Below are positions 11,931 through 23,330 of a DNA stretch of 64,000 nucleotides, one piece after another. A program made the translations under genes and the position numbers. Each line of letters opens with the position of its first letter. The first letter of the stretch is position 1. The notes beneath the pieces were generated by a model. That model did not search any database and was not told the origin of the DNA. It saw only the letters and a list, made by a program, of their open reading frames with translations. The DNA is from Hydrangea macrophylla. Lineage: Eukaryota; Streptophyta; Magnoliopsida; Cornales; Hydrangeaceae. Location of the stretch: assembly GCA_033977485.1 (NCBI GenBank), contig CM066994.1, positions 83,266,871 to 83,330,870 of the forward strand, in the 5' to 3' direction.

Positions 11931-12347
11931 ATCCTTCTCCGGTTGGCTATCTTGAACTTCCTCATCCATCGCTTGGTATCTAGGACTTTCGTATTCGTCT
12001 GTTATCTTCAATTGTCATCCTCAAGGACCCAACATTTGATTCTATTCGCTCGCGAAGCACACTTCCCATAATTCGAGAAGGTTGCCCTAAGACCCAACAT
12101 CTTTTTGGACCATGGTCTGCCACTGTATCGTAGTCAAAAGCACTAGCACAACACAAGCCCACTCAGAGTGGCATACCCCACAACACCAGCTCATGTTAAG
12201 ATCAAAACACCAGCTCATGCTAAGATCAGAATGCTAGGCATGATAGGACTCATGTACACAATCATATCACATCCATGCACTGTATATTATCCTTATAGCA
12301 TAGCATCCGCATGTCTTGTTGTGCATGTGTGATTTGTTCTTTTGTGC

Positions 12348-12395
12348 CCCAAACTACGTCCTGGTCTGATTCCCCTTGGGATACGTAGGCAGATC
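12348..12395 (+). other. Conserved Tat-clade 3' block (…gggatacgtaggcag)
   Basis: Reads 'ccccaaactacgtcctgg', 'tctgattccccttggg' and 'atacgtaggcag'. A close relative is at 7405-7455 and a diverged one near 7305-7350. This phrase is widespread just upstream of 3' LTRs in Tat-type plant elements; its function is not known to me. It supports the orientation of the element (plus strand). Confidence 0.55.
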
Positions 12396-12547
12396 ACGCA
12401 GAGCACGACCAGCACTAGCCCCAGCATCATGTTTTTCATCTTTACATCTTTGCAACGCTTTTCATCCTAAATCTATAGCCTCCAAAGACATGTCTCTTCA
12501 AAGCTTTAGCACTCGCTTACGATATGCGTTGCCTCACAAGTTTATGC

Positions 12548-12562
12548 CAAAGAGGGGCAAAC
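12548..12562 (+). other. Polypurine tract before 3' LTR
   Basis: The purine-rich run 'caaagaggggcaaac' lies directly upstream of the LTR start, where plus-strand DNA synthesis is primed in LTR retrotransposons. Position is the main evidence. Confidence 0.6.
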
Positions 12563-15500
12563 TATAGACACCCCATTTTGTTGGCTATCAAATTTAGAAG
12601 ACCCATAGCTTGGTGGTTCACAATGATCGAAAAAGACTCAAAAAGGACTCCTAGAAGTTAGTTCTATCGCTCAAAATTCCCAAAATGACCAAAAAACCCC
12701 TGAAAGCCTGAAAACTCCCAGATTTGGACCAAAAGTTCTGGAAACATGCTACATAGCAAGAAAAGTAAGAAAATGAGTTTTAAAGCAAAATCAGACAAAA
12801 TCATCAGTTCCCAGAGACACCCAGAAGTCCCAAAAGTTCTCGAAAAGTCCCCGTTAACCGGTTTGACCTAGGTTTAACCAGGTTTGATCAGGGTTTGATC
12901 AAAATTATCCAAATTCGTTGAAAAGTTTTGATATCATTCTAGATCGTGTGAAAAGTACTAAATGAGTTTTAAAAGAAAATCGGACGAAAATGTTAACTCC
13001 TGGGAGCTCCCAGAGGTTCCCAGAACTTCTTGGAGATCCCAGGTTTTACCGATTTGACCTAAAAGTTGACTTTGAAATCGGAGCCCCGTATCATTTTTCA
13101 AATATTTTTGTGGATACTAGAGATCAATGTCTTTCCAATGGTATATCGCACATAATTTCTAGATTTAAAACGAATTTATTATGAATTTTCGAAGGTGAAA
13201 AAGACAATCAAATCAACTTTTGTCGCGAATACCACCAAACTTTTCAAAGTGACCTATCTCTGAACTATTTTTTTTTAATGAAAAATAGACTCAATTACCT
13301 TTCCAACGGTATATCATAACCTTAGTTTGGAGTTTGTATCCATTTTCTGTGAATTTTGGAGGAAATGGGGCCTTTTCGCAAATACCGAAACCTTTGGGGG
13401 CCTAAACGCAAATTTTTGGGCATCTAAGGAGCAGTGCCACGGCGGCACTGGGCCACTGCCACCGCGGCACATTGCCAGTGATGCAGTGGCACTCAACCCC
13501 CGCTAAAACCATTTTTGTAATTTATTTTGGGGGTCCAAATTGAATAATTGAAAGCCAAAACGACGTAGTTTCTTGTTCACAAATGTTTGGGACCAATGGG
13601 AGCACTTTCTAAATCCCAAAACCACCCCAAATTGGCCTATATAAACCCCCTTTTGCTCTTCATTTTGGGAGGAGGGGCAAGTGAAAAGCTTGAAAAAGTT
13701 GTAGAGAGAATAAGAGATATGCTTAGAGTTAGAAGTGAGAAATGGAGCTTCCTCCACTGATTTTTTATAGAAAAGTGAGTTCTAAACTCAAGTTCTTCCA
13801 TTATCCTTCTATATAATTCACATACAAACCCTCCCCAACCACCATTCTTGAGCAATCTTGAGTTAGAAAGCTACTTCCATGTCCAAATGTCAATATATAT
13901 GAGTCAAACACCAAGTTACAAGTCCAATATCTCAATGATCATCTATTGATTGCTTATTTGATTGTTTACATATTATATTCATCTCTTCTTACCTCATTTC
14001 TTTTTTATTTTTCTTTGATTACTTACATGTTTATCATCATCTAGATAACATGCTGTTTGAGGAGAGTGAATCCTTATGGATAGTAGCTCTTGACCTCAAA
14101 TACATGTTTGATGGATGATGATTCTAACTTCAATACATTCATATGTATTATTGAAGTCATATTCTCAAACAAAACTATGTTTATGCAAACAATAATTGGA
14201 GTTCTTGATGATGAGTTTGATGTTGATTTCTTAAGTGGTCTTAATCCCCTTTTTGTGCTGAAAATGTGCTTTAAAAACCCCTATTTCAAAACCCTCTAAA
14301 ACCCCAATATTTGGATTCCAAGAAACAAGCCTTGTTTTACCGAAAATCTTCAAAATAGTGAATGATCAGAGTTCAAAGATTTCTCTAGAACTCAATGCTC
14401 AAAGGGTGATTACAAGACCACTTGGAAAGTCTTCCTAACTCATTATAGAACACCCACGATTTTTGGCTTGGCTTGAAAACACTTGGAAGGGTTCCATTTT
14501 GGTCCAAACATTCCTTCCAGACATTCTGTTTTTGCTGTCACAGCAACTAAGTTGACTTTCAACTTGTCTTCCAGAACACTTTTCCAAAGAAAGTGGCCTC
14601 AAATTATTTTTCCCTTGAATGTCAGTGTCTTGGGAAACTTTCTGTATAAAGTGGACCTTGAAATGTTTTGTTTTCATTTTCTAACATTTTTCAAGATTTC
14701 AGTCAACAATACGAACTCTTTTTCTGAGTAACCTCTATTGTTTATATGACTTCTCTCAATCTGTAACAGTTATTGTAGATTGGATTTTTGATATGTGTTC
14801 TAGACACAATAAGGATGATCTCCATAAAAAATCATGCATTAAAAACATTTATAACCTCACTTTTCCATTTTTACAATATCAGTCCAGTGTTCTGTCCACT
14901 ATTCACAGCAAGTATACTTTTAATTTCATTCTTTGATTTGATGCTCACATGCACTCCAAATTAGTTCACATCTTATTAAGTAGTCCATAATACATTTGTA
15001 CATATCCTATGATGATTTCCTTCATACATTCAAGCATACTCTAGACTTCTAAGTCACTCTAGAAAGTCCATGTACACAAACACACTACAACCATTGCACA
15101 TTCTAGGATCATACATTGCATCCATGCAAGATTTGGAGATTGTGTGACTCCTAATCTAAGGAGATTATAAGGAATGAACTTGATCATACGTTCATGCTCC
15201 CCCTCGATCTAATCTTCCTTTCTCATCTGTCCCGAGGATTGAGAGATCTTCTTTTCTCAAAGATTAACATGAATCATACTAGCTTGGTAAGCATATTTTG
15301 ATTTCTTTGATTATTTGTTTCAAGAACAATCCATGTCCCCTTAGATTAGGAAAACTTGATTACTCGATATGTGATTAGACATTTTTCCCTAGGTTTTTTT
15401 GTGTGATCTTTCACATTTACATTGTGTGGTATTTGGCTTAGATCTTATGAATGATATCTTATCTTTTGATCTTCCACTTCAAAATTCTTATGTGATGTAA

Positions 15501-15835
15501 TATACTATCATAGTATTATTTGTCGAACCAAACATAGTAGAAGATGATTATTTAGATGCTAAATGAGGCCCGTCGAAAGATGGGGCAAGTTGAGGGTGTT
15601 TTAGTCATGGCAAAGGCTCCTTCCTCTCTCGTACCAAAACCTCGAGTCAAGTTCTTTGGTTATGAAGGAACGGTGTCCTTTATCCATTTGGGTGAGTCAA
15701 ATTAGGTTTCTTGGTTCCTTAAAGACCAAGTGGCGACTCTGTATCTATTTTCAACAGACCTTCTCTTTTTTTTTTTCTCCAGTCAAGTCAATTTCAAATA
15801 AACAAGAAGTGGAAGGCCGATTCCACGTGTCCACA
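12563..15835 (+). mobile_element. 3' LTR of Tat/Ogre-type element (copy A, 3.27 kb)
   Basis: Begins TATAGACACCCC (canonical TGTAGACACCCC with G to A) and ends ...gtgtCCACA. It aligns by eye over its length with copies at 24337-27608, 28138-30992 and, on the minus strand, 58340-61618; lengths of the complete copies are 3272-3279 bp. It has a GC-rich repeated palindrome region near 13435-13475, a TATA box at 13638, and a GTGAGTTCTAAACTCA hairpin at 13775. It is followed not by a primer site but by unrelated sequence, as expected of a 3' LTR; its 5' partner lies left of the window. This is the most diverged of the four copies. Confidence 0.8.
13638..13646 (+). promoter_or_regulatory. TATA box of LTR copy A
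   Basis: tatataaac, preceded by 'ttggcc' and about 135 bp upstream of the GTGAGT hairpin. The same element in the same setting occurs at 25386, 28770 and, minus strand, 60550-60558, which supports it as the LTR promoter. Confidence 0.6.
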
Positions 15836-15879
15836 AGGGGGTGCCCCCCAATTGGTCCTAAGACCAATTAAATTACGTC

Positions 15880-17589
15880 TTGGTCCTTTATTTCTTATGT
15901 TCCTTTCATTTTTGCTTAATCTTTCTATCACTGCATTTACTTATGTTCTTGATCGACCAAGATGGGCTCGAGTGCTTGAGCCTGGCCTTTGTTCAATCGA
16001 TCGAGAATAGTTCGATCGATCAAACTAAAGTAGTGACAATTTCTTCTTTTCTTTTCAGTTTCCTTCTTTATTTAGTCTTTTCTTTTCTTTATCTATTTCA
16101 TGGACTTCACGATGAATCCTGTTACGGGATATCACAAAGAGAAGCCCTTTGATCTCGCGATCCCCGACCCGGTCCCACATCATAGTTTCAGAAACACTCT
16201 CGATCGACAGTGGGTCACCCGATACTTCCAGTTCGGAAGGTTATGATAGAGAGACCTATGGAAACAGCATGGCTATTAGCTCCCTGGTACTTTGCCCGAA
16301 TTCAGGCAATGCCGCACTGGTTCGATTTGCTCTCCCAGTTCAATAGAGTAAATCTATCTTGGATCCGGGAGACTTGTGCAACTATGATTCGCGATCCGGC
16401 TGCCCCATTCACGTATAGATCACTTTTCTATGGCTAGGAGATCGTATTCAGTCCAGCCACAATCGCCGCTACTTTGGGGGTACCTGAGGTGCCTGATTAT
16501 ATTTGCCCCCTTCGTTCGAATGCTCCAAAACCATCCCCATCCACTATTATCCGGGAGATCACTGGCGGCACCGTTTCACAGTGGAACGACATATCATTAA
16601 TTGAGGACTACTACCTTACTGACGATTATCACATGCTCCACCTCGCACTCAGTAATTATATCTTAGTCACATCCTACCAGGAGAAGGTAGTGGCTTGGTA
16701 TGTGCGAATCTTATATGTGGTGGGGACGGGACAGCCAGTTTGTTTGCCTTGCCTTTATATTGACTTCATGATCTACCCCACCTGCTACATCACCATCAAG
16801 AAGCACGTGAAAGGTGCTTGGGCTTTCCATCGAGTCATTACTCAGGCAAGACTCCCCCAGCTACCCACAGATGACATTCAAACTTCCTCTAGCTGTTTTG
16901 GTGAGACGGCTTCCTACCGCTCGGATGCCCAGAAGAGAAAAAGGAAAGGTAAAGGTAAGGAGAAAGTTGGGGTGAAGAAGAAGCGAGGGGGAGGTACAGA
17001 CACAGAGGGTGTAGCTTCAGGGATGCCTTTAGAGGCTGAGGAGCCCGAGTCCGACGGCGAGAGAGGTCCTGTTGAGGAGGTTTAGAGATTTGAGCTGGAC
17101 AGTGGTCTCAAGTTCCGACCCAGGGAGAGTCTTCTTCCGTGTCTCTCCATACTCTCCACATATTGTTTATTGAGGAGAGGGAGGCACGGATACGACTCGA
17201 GGGTAAGGTCAATTTTCTCACTACACTGCTCACTTCTTTCTTGGACTAGTTAGGGGTCCCTCAGTCTTTCCATACATCTACCCATCACCTGTCAGCCCTA
17301 CCTACTATTGATCCTTCATCATCTGTACCACCCCACCTCTACTCCATCATCATCCATCGCTCCACCGACATTTGCTAATCCTTCTACTCCATCCACATCC
17401 ACGACACCGTTGAATATCTCTGAGATACCACCTCTACCACCTCCAGTTGTGCCAGTTCCTTCTGAGACTATTCCTTCAAATCCGACTATGAGTGAACCGG
17501 CGACGGCTCTTGCTGTTACTGAGGGTGGAGGTGCTGATGATCCAGATGCGCCGATAGAGATTTTGTCTGATATAGCTGATGATCAGTAG
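15880..17589 (+). pseudogene. Broken 'plant transposon protein' ORF of an Athila-like element
   Basis: The reading frame runs through 16150-16437, a TAG at about 16435-16437, and 16440-17085. The first part reads WFDLLSQFNRVNLSWI and the second has LVTSYQEKVVAWYVRILY and a Trp/Tyr-rich core. This pattern matches, from memory, the 'putative plant transposon protein' domain found in extra or env-position ORFs of Ty3/gypsy elements. A Lys/Arg-rich nuclear-signal-like stretch (KRKRKGKGKEKVGVKKKRGG) and an acidic tail follow. After frameshifts, a Pro/Ser/Thr-rich segment with an acidic end stops at 17589. Upstream (15945-16027) is a cluster of cgatcgatc motifs. Decay is clear; the function of this protein family is unknown. 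Confidence 0.5.
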
Positions 17590-19231
17590 TTTCTAGCTAG
17601 TTGAGAGTATGAGAGTTTTGTTGTATTTATTTTCATTTTGTTTTCTCTCTCCTCTTTCTTAGTACCTTTCGTTGGATAGTTGGACATTGTGATCACTGTT
17701 TTGTCTTATTAGTACTTTATATTTCCAGTGATTGGCTTTGTTATTATGTATGGATCATGTATGGACTTATATATTATTTCTATTGATCTTGGTTGACTGG
17801 AGATTGTATGCTTTAATTATAGGTTGCTACGATTGCTGTTTTGCTTTTGCTTCTATCAGGTGATATCCATCTACTTTCATTTGAAAATCAACTTCTGAGG
17901 ACATTGTTAATTTCAGTTGGGGGTGGGATGCAGATAGATATTCACCTATACATGTTCACACTTAGCATTCTAGATAATTATATTGCATATATAATACAAT
18001 CTCAATTAGAATTGGATTAAAAATTTTAGAATTGGATTAAAAAAATAGAAAATTTGAAAATTTGAAAAATTTTGATATATTTTGAACTTAAATGATAGAA
18101 TAACTTCGAGCTCTCACTCGTGATTGGCTATTTATGAAGCAATGATACATTCGTATTTGTCTTATCCTTTTATGAATTAAGTTCATGCGTTTTCTTATAT
18201 CACTAGGATGATTACATGTGTTGACCTTTCATGTATCCAACATCTATATGCACTAGTTGATAGCTATGTAGAAAACATAAAGATGGATAATATGACTTTT
18301 GTGCCAAAGGAACGAGTAGTGGAAACTAACTACCCTTAGTGAGCTTTTTGATCTAATCTTTATTTCTGAGGGAATTATTATATAAACTCGAACTGTTTTT
18401 CTTAAATATGCCTATTAAAAGTTTGTTAAACAGTTTCAATTAATTTTTATTTTTGGCTGTTTACTAGAGGAGAACATTCAGGATCTACCAACTAAACTCA
18501 ATGAACACTGAAATACTAAAACTAAGAACTTAAGAAAAGGATTTAAGCTATCGCTACCTATTCTTTAAGCTATACACAGCCCTTTACCTACAGTCAAAGA
18601 AGCTATTTCATTTCTAAACCCACACCGATTCAATATTTCCAAGTTTCTTTCGAGAATACAAACTCCTAACTTTATACCTTGACCCTAATAGACCTTTACT
18701 ATGAATAAATTGTCAAAGCATATGGTTGGAGGAGAGTAGTGTGGCAGTTGTTTAAAAACAATGTGCAAAGAAGGGAAGTTAGTGGAGATGTGAAAGAAGA
18801 AAAGGAGAAGATAAACTTCATTGTATATTTAGATGCCAGCTTTTATACAATGTGATAAATCTATGATAAGTTTGTGTATTAGCTATTGTTTTGTGCAGAG
18901 ATGCTGATGTGTTGTGATCAGGACAGAATAATGGGATAAAAAGGAAAGCTTGATTATGAGCAAGGCAATTCAAGATCAAAGTGGAGTTTGAGCGATCGAA
19001 GAATCCTTAAACGATCGAGGTTTAGATCGATCAAAGTCTATTCAAGCCCTCGAATAACTCATATATTCGAGCAATTGAGTGAAGTTGATTGATCGAACAC
19101 GCCTTTTATCATATTTTACGCGTACGCAGCAGAAATGTATTCTATAACCTTAGTCCTAGGATTTTCTATATATATATATTAGTTATGAATACGTCCATAG
19201 GGACGCCCAACAATTGTGTTATAGTTTTTAC

Positions 19232-19316
<85 letters not shown>

Positions 19317-20440
19317 GCTTATCTTTATAGGTTAAACTTTAGGTATTGCTTGGTTTTTGAAAATTTCAACAGTTAATACAAGTTGTTAACGTTCTAGGTT
19401 TTCATATTAGTTTTATTTATATTCAGTCAGTAGTTTCAGTAGATTTTAATCTGAATAGCTTATAGTTTTGCATGTTAGTTTAGTATTAATCCATAGTTTT
19501 GATAATCTTTATGTTAAAATCACAACCAAACACATCCTTAATGAACTTTTATGTAAAAAAAAACCAATCTGTGACACTCCAGACTATGTCTGTGTAGTCC
19601 TAGAGTTGGGAGATCATGATGAAATAGTGATCTCTAGCCTCTCCCATACAGCAGTATAAAACCTGCATTCGATCGATCGAAGTTAGTTCGATCGATCGAA
19701 ACAGAGATACAGTTAAGCGATCGAAGATATTTTGAGCGATTGAGGGATGATGATGTTCGATCGATCAAGAGCGCGTCGATCAATCGAACCTTCAGATTCT
19801 AGAGAAGATCCTTTCCAGTATTCCTAGACTTTCTGTTTCTGAAATTTGTTATCAAACTGTCCCCATATGCTGAGTTTGTCAAAACAGTTTCTTAACTTTA
19901 AGCCTTAAGGCATTTTTCTTCAATAACTTTTGCAAACCTCTTTGAATGTTAACACCATTCAGAGTGCGAGTCTTGACTATTGTTTTAAACTGCCTTCATG
20001 TATTTGTACATCAACTGTGATGATTTAGTCCTGGTCATGAAAGGACTATTGAGTCTTTATCTTTAGAAAATACGGAATACTGTAGAGAGATGCACTCCAT
20101 TGAGCTTTAACGTAACTGCATGGTAGATGGCAAGGTCACTGTGGATTCGTGTGATCCCAATGTTCCCTTTTTATAAAAGTAAAACCTTTTTAATAACCGC
20201 CTTAGTTAATTAGTTAATTAGTAATTTAATTTAGTTGCTTTAATTTTGTAGTTGTTAATTGTAGAACTTCGTGTTCTACAACTTATCTTAAAGTCTGAAT
20301 TTTTATTTTCTTTTAGAGTATAATCTAAGTAACTAGTTCATCACCTTCTCTGTGGGATCGAACTGGTCTTATCCAGTACTACTTGCATGTTTACCTACAC
20401 TTGGGTATTGCACACAAGAGCACACAAAAAGGTTTCCGTG
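17590..20440 (+). mobile_element. Athila-like 3' end with probable LTR
   Basis: At 17895-17935 'ggacattgttaatttcagttgg' runs into 'gggggtgggatg', resembling the polypurine region of Athila-type elements, so an LTR probably begins near 17930. Near 20355-20430 the phrase 'ctgtgggatcgaactggtc'...'tacacttgggtattgcacac' resembles Athila-type LTR ends. Inside are AT-rich sequence, two clusters of cgatcgatcga motifs (18985-19110 and 19668-19790), and a (TA)n(GA)n microsatellite. No target duplication was identified, so limits are approximate. Confidence 0.4.
19224..19311 (+). repeat. (TA)n(GA)n microsatellite
   Basis: About 28 bp of alternating TA followed by about 58 bp of pure GA. It lies downstream of TATA-like sequence (tatatatatatta near 19170), an arrangement also seen in the LTRs at 23050-23152 and 42047-42119. 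Confidence 0.9.
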
Positions 20441-20444
20441 TCAA

Positions 20445-21840
20445 TGCCCTTGGGGCTTAAATATAAGAAGTTAACATTGTTAAAGTCTTCAAATAATACA
20501 GAGTGACCTAACCCAAGATTTTTTGACATTTTTAATCTATTGGGGGGTATATTTACATGAATATATTTTTAAAATGACTATTTTGCCCTTATATATTTAA
20601 AAAAAACCATAAGTTGTTAAGATTTAACCAGAATTAATCATTTTATGTTCTATATACTTTTTAGGCATTTTGATTTAATCTTACAAGTTATGGCATTTGG
20701 AATTTTTAAGAGTAAAATAATCATTTTGCCCTTATGTATTCAGGCCAAATAGACCCCTCCATTGGATTTAGAATGTCGAATAACCTTAGAGTAAGCCACC
20801 CCGTATTATTTTAATACTTTAACAATGTTAACATATTACAAGTAAGCCACAAGGGTAATTTGGTAATTTTATCATATATATATATATATATACATACTTG
20901 GACGTTCCCAAATGTTCTTCATCTTAATATGAGCTCACTAGCTCTGACGACGTTCAATTCTAGTTTATTCTTAATACGTTATGGCATTTTGAAGTTTGAA
21001 AGGAAAAATAGTCATTTTACAAATAGGTTCATACCAAATAGGCCCTACCATTGGATCCAGAACGTCAAAAAACCTAGGTTAGGTAACTTTATATTATTTG
21101 ATGACTTTAACAATGTTAACTTCTTATATGTAAGCTCCAAGGGTCATTTTACAATCTATATACCTTTTAGGTTCCAAAATGTTCTTCATAATAATATGAG
21201 TTCATAGGCTTTGACGACGTTAAATTCTGATTTTTTAACAAGTTATGGCATTTTAAAGTTTTAAGGGCAAAATAGTCATTTTACAAATATATTTAAGCCA
21301 AGTGGACCCTACCATTGGATCCAGAACATCGAAAAACCTCGAGGTAGGCCATTCTGTCTTATTGGAAGACTTTAATAATGTTAACTTGGTATATGTAAAC
21401 CCCAAGGGCGATTTGGTCATTTTACCATGTATGTACTTTTTAGGTCCCAAATGCTGTTTATCTTAAATATGAGCTCACAAGCTTTGACGGCGTTCAATTT
21501 CTAGTTTAGTCGTAACAAGTTATGGCATTTTGAATTATGAAGGGCAAAATAGTCATTTTACAAATTGATTCAGACCAAATGACCTCGCCATTAAATCCAG
21601 AACCTCGAATAACTTTTGGGTACGACATTTTGTGTTATTTGAAGATTATAACAATGTTGACTTCTTATATGTAAGCCAAGGGCAATTTGGTCATTTTACG
21701 ACGTTATATTTTTTAGGTTTCAAAATTGTTTTCATAATAATATGAGTTTATAGACTTTGACGACATTAAATTCTAATTTTTTTTTAAAACAAGTTATGAC
21801 ATTGTGAAGTTTTAAGGGCAAAATATTCATTTTAGTAAGT
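20445..21840 (+). repeat. Tandem array, ~275-bp unit, about 4.5 copies
   Basis: Landmarks recur in order: 'aagccacaagggtaatttgg', 'aaatgttcttcatcttaat', 'atgagctcactagctctgac', 'gttatggcattttgaag', 'ggcaaaatagtcattttac', 'cattggatccagaac' and 'actttaacaatgttaac'. The 'ccaaggg' landmark falls near 20850, 21132, 21400 and 21680, a spacing of 264-283 bp. The copies are clearly diverged. No coding potential; I do not recognise the satellite. Confidence 0.8.
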
Positions 21841-22026
21841 AGTTATAAAATTTTGACACAAAAATATAGTTTACCAAACGCAATTTTTTTGTTATTGATC
21901 TCTCTTTTTAAAAAACAAAACAAAGTTACCAAACCAATTTTTTATTTTCTTATTTTTTTTAAATGAACACAAAAATTTCTAACACAAAAACAAAAAAAAT
22001 GAAATGGTTATCAAACGGGGCCTAAA
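21841..22026. other. AT-rich spacer with a possible hAT/MITE end
   Basis: A/T-homopolymer-rich sequence containing 'ttaccaaacgcaa' near 21870 and 'ttatcaaacggggcctaaac' near 22010. 'Ggcc-ccgtttg-taa' termini are common in plant MITEs, so this may be a small decayed element with one end at about 22025. I see no flanking duplication, so this is a suggestion only. Confidence 0.25.
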
Positions 22027-22782
22027 CTTTTATCTTATGCAGGTAAAGCCCAGCTCATTAGCTTGGTCTTGATAGGGATTCAGCTCTACTGATCAGGAAT
22101 GTTTGTTTTGTCTAAAGGAGTTCTCAAGCAACTTTCCCAATCAATGGCCAGATTCCTTTGGTCTGGCAAGACAGATAAAATTTTGGGAGCTAAAGTTGCT
22201 TGGGAGAAAGTTTGTAGACCTAAAAAGGAAGGGGACTTGGGTTTCAAAGATGTCTTTTTGGTCAACAATGCCTTGAATCTAAAACATATTGGGAATTTAT
22301 TGGACCCTTCCAAATATTTCCCCCTGGAACAAATGGATCCACAAGTATATGCTAAAAGATAAGAACCTTTAGAAAGCCAAAATTCCTTCTCAATGCTCAT
22401 GGTATTGGAAGAAGTTATTAAAACTAAGAGAAATTACCAAACCTTTAGTTATTCATTGCATTGGAAATGGAAATCATACTTCTCTCTGGTTCGATAATTG
22501 GCTCCCTTTGGGACCCTTGTTTGATAAATACTCAGAAAGTATTATTTATGATTCCACTCTTAATCTTAATGCTAAGGTTAGCCGCATGTTGGTTTGGAAT
22601 TAGCTTGGGTATAACTCCATTGTGCTTAAAGAAATCAGAAATATTTTGTCTAATTTTAATAAACCTAAAAGTTGTCTTGATTACTGTGAAATGGACTATA
22701 ACCCCTAATGGTGTGTTCAACACTTCTCTTATATGGGACCACTTGAGGATTCATCACCCTGTGGTTCCATGGTATAATATTG
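22027..22782 (+). pseudogene. LINE reverse-transcriptase C-terminal fragment
   Basis: From 22029 the frame reads SYAGKAQLISLVLIGIQLY, a stop (TGA, probably from TGG), then SGMFVLSKGVLKQL, FLWSG, WEKVCRPKKEGDLGFKD. This is the conserved stretch following the RT domain of plant L1-type LINEs. After a frameshift near 22360 it continues with IGNGNHTSLWFDNWLPLGPL and, frameshifted again, WDHLRIHHPVVPWYNIV, resembling the start of the zinc-finger-like region (zf-RVT) at the end of such proteins. It stops abruptly where the LTR begins at 22783; the rest of the LINE should lie beyond the nested insertions. Confidence 0.75.
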
Positions 22783-23049
22783 TGTAATACCCTCTATTTT
22801 TGGATTCCATAATAATACACAAGATTTAGTGTACTTCCCTTGACCATACTTGAAGTTTCACTTTCAATCGATCGAAGTTATTCCAAGCGATCAAGAATTT
22901 TCGAGTTCAATCGATCGAATCACTCATGATTGATCGAACCAGGCCGATCTGCTATCAAGCGATCGAAGATGCTTCAATTGATCGAATATAGCAGAATTCT
23001 TATCCTAGTTTGATGCGCTAGAAATGCCACTTTTCCGTCTTCCTTTCCC

Positions 23050-23060
23050 TATATATATAA
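23050..23060 (+). promoter_or_regulatory. TATA box of LTR B
   Basis: tatatatataa followed within about 50 bp by a (GA)n leader (23098-23152). The same order, TATA then (GA)n, occurs at 42047-42119 in LTR C. Transcription presumably starts just before the GA tract. Confidence 0.55.
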
Positions 23061-23095
23061 GTGTGTTGTGTATGTGGGAGGTTACTGATAGCCTT

Positions 23096-23159
<64 letters not shown>

Positions 23160-23311
23160 AACAGATAGACAGACAGACAGACGAAAAGAAGAAGAAAAAG
23201 AGAAGGAGGATTAGAGAGAGGAGAGAGATAAAGGCTGAGACAGAAGAGAGAGGAGGAGCCGCCATTAAGGATCAGAGCTCACATGTTGCCAAACACGCCC
23301 CTACGAATTTC

Positions 23312-23330
23312 AGTGAGTTCTAAACTCACT
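23312..23330 (+). promoter_or_regulatory. 5' splice-site-like hairpin of LTR B
   Basis: AGTGAGT (23312-23318), loop tctaa, ACTCACT (23324-23330): a perfect 7-bp stem enclosing a GTGAGT donor-like sequence, followed by cgg. Located about 160 bp after the (GA)n leader. The 14 bases GTGAGTTCTAAACT are identical to those in Ogre-type LTRs at 13775, 25520 and on the minus strand near 60420. Confidence 0.5.

Larger units (their letters stand above)
6987..12562 (+). mobile_element. Hypervariable 3' UTR of a Tat/Ogre-type retrotransposon
   Basis: A 5.6-kb non-coding region ending in a purine tract directly before a 3' LTR. It contains blocks related to 'gaactacg..gacctgattcc...gggatacgtaggcag' at about 7300, 7405-7455 and 12350-12395, a phrase typical of the 3' part of Tat-clade elements. 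It also holds several tandem arrays listed separately. Long tandem arrays in the 3' UTR are a known property of Tat/Ogre elements. 6987-7640 holds A/G-rich sequence and three imperfect 'ctaggt...cctaggcaaaa' phrases; 11930-12340 shows no structure I can name. Confidence 0.65.

Noticed and set aside
13436..13480. GC-rich hairpin in LTR copy A as a terminator
   Set aside because: It is the decayed version of the duplicated palindrome upstream of the promoter, not a bacterial-type terminator.
23024..23323. Arg-Glu repeat proteins from (GA)n tracts (also 42083-42331)
   Set aside because: Direct translation of the microsatellite and purine-rich leader; both strands give low-complexity ORFs.
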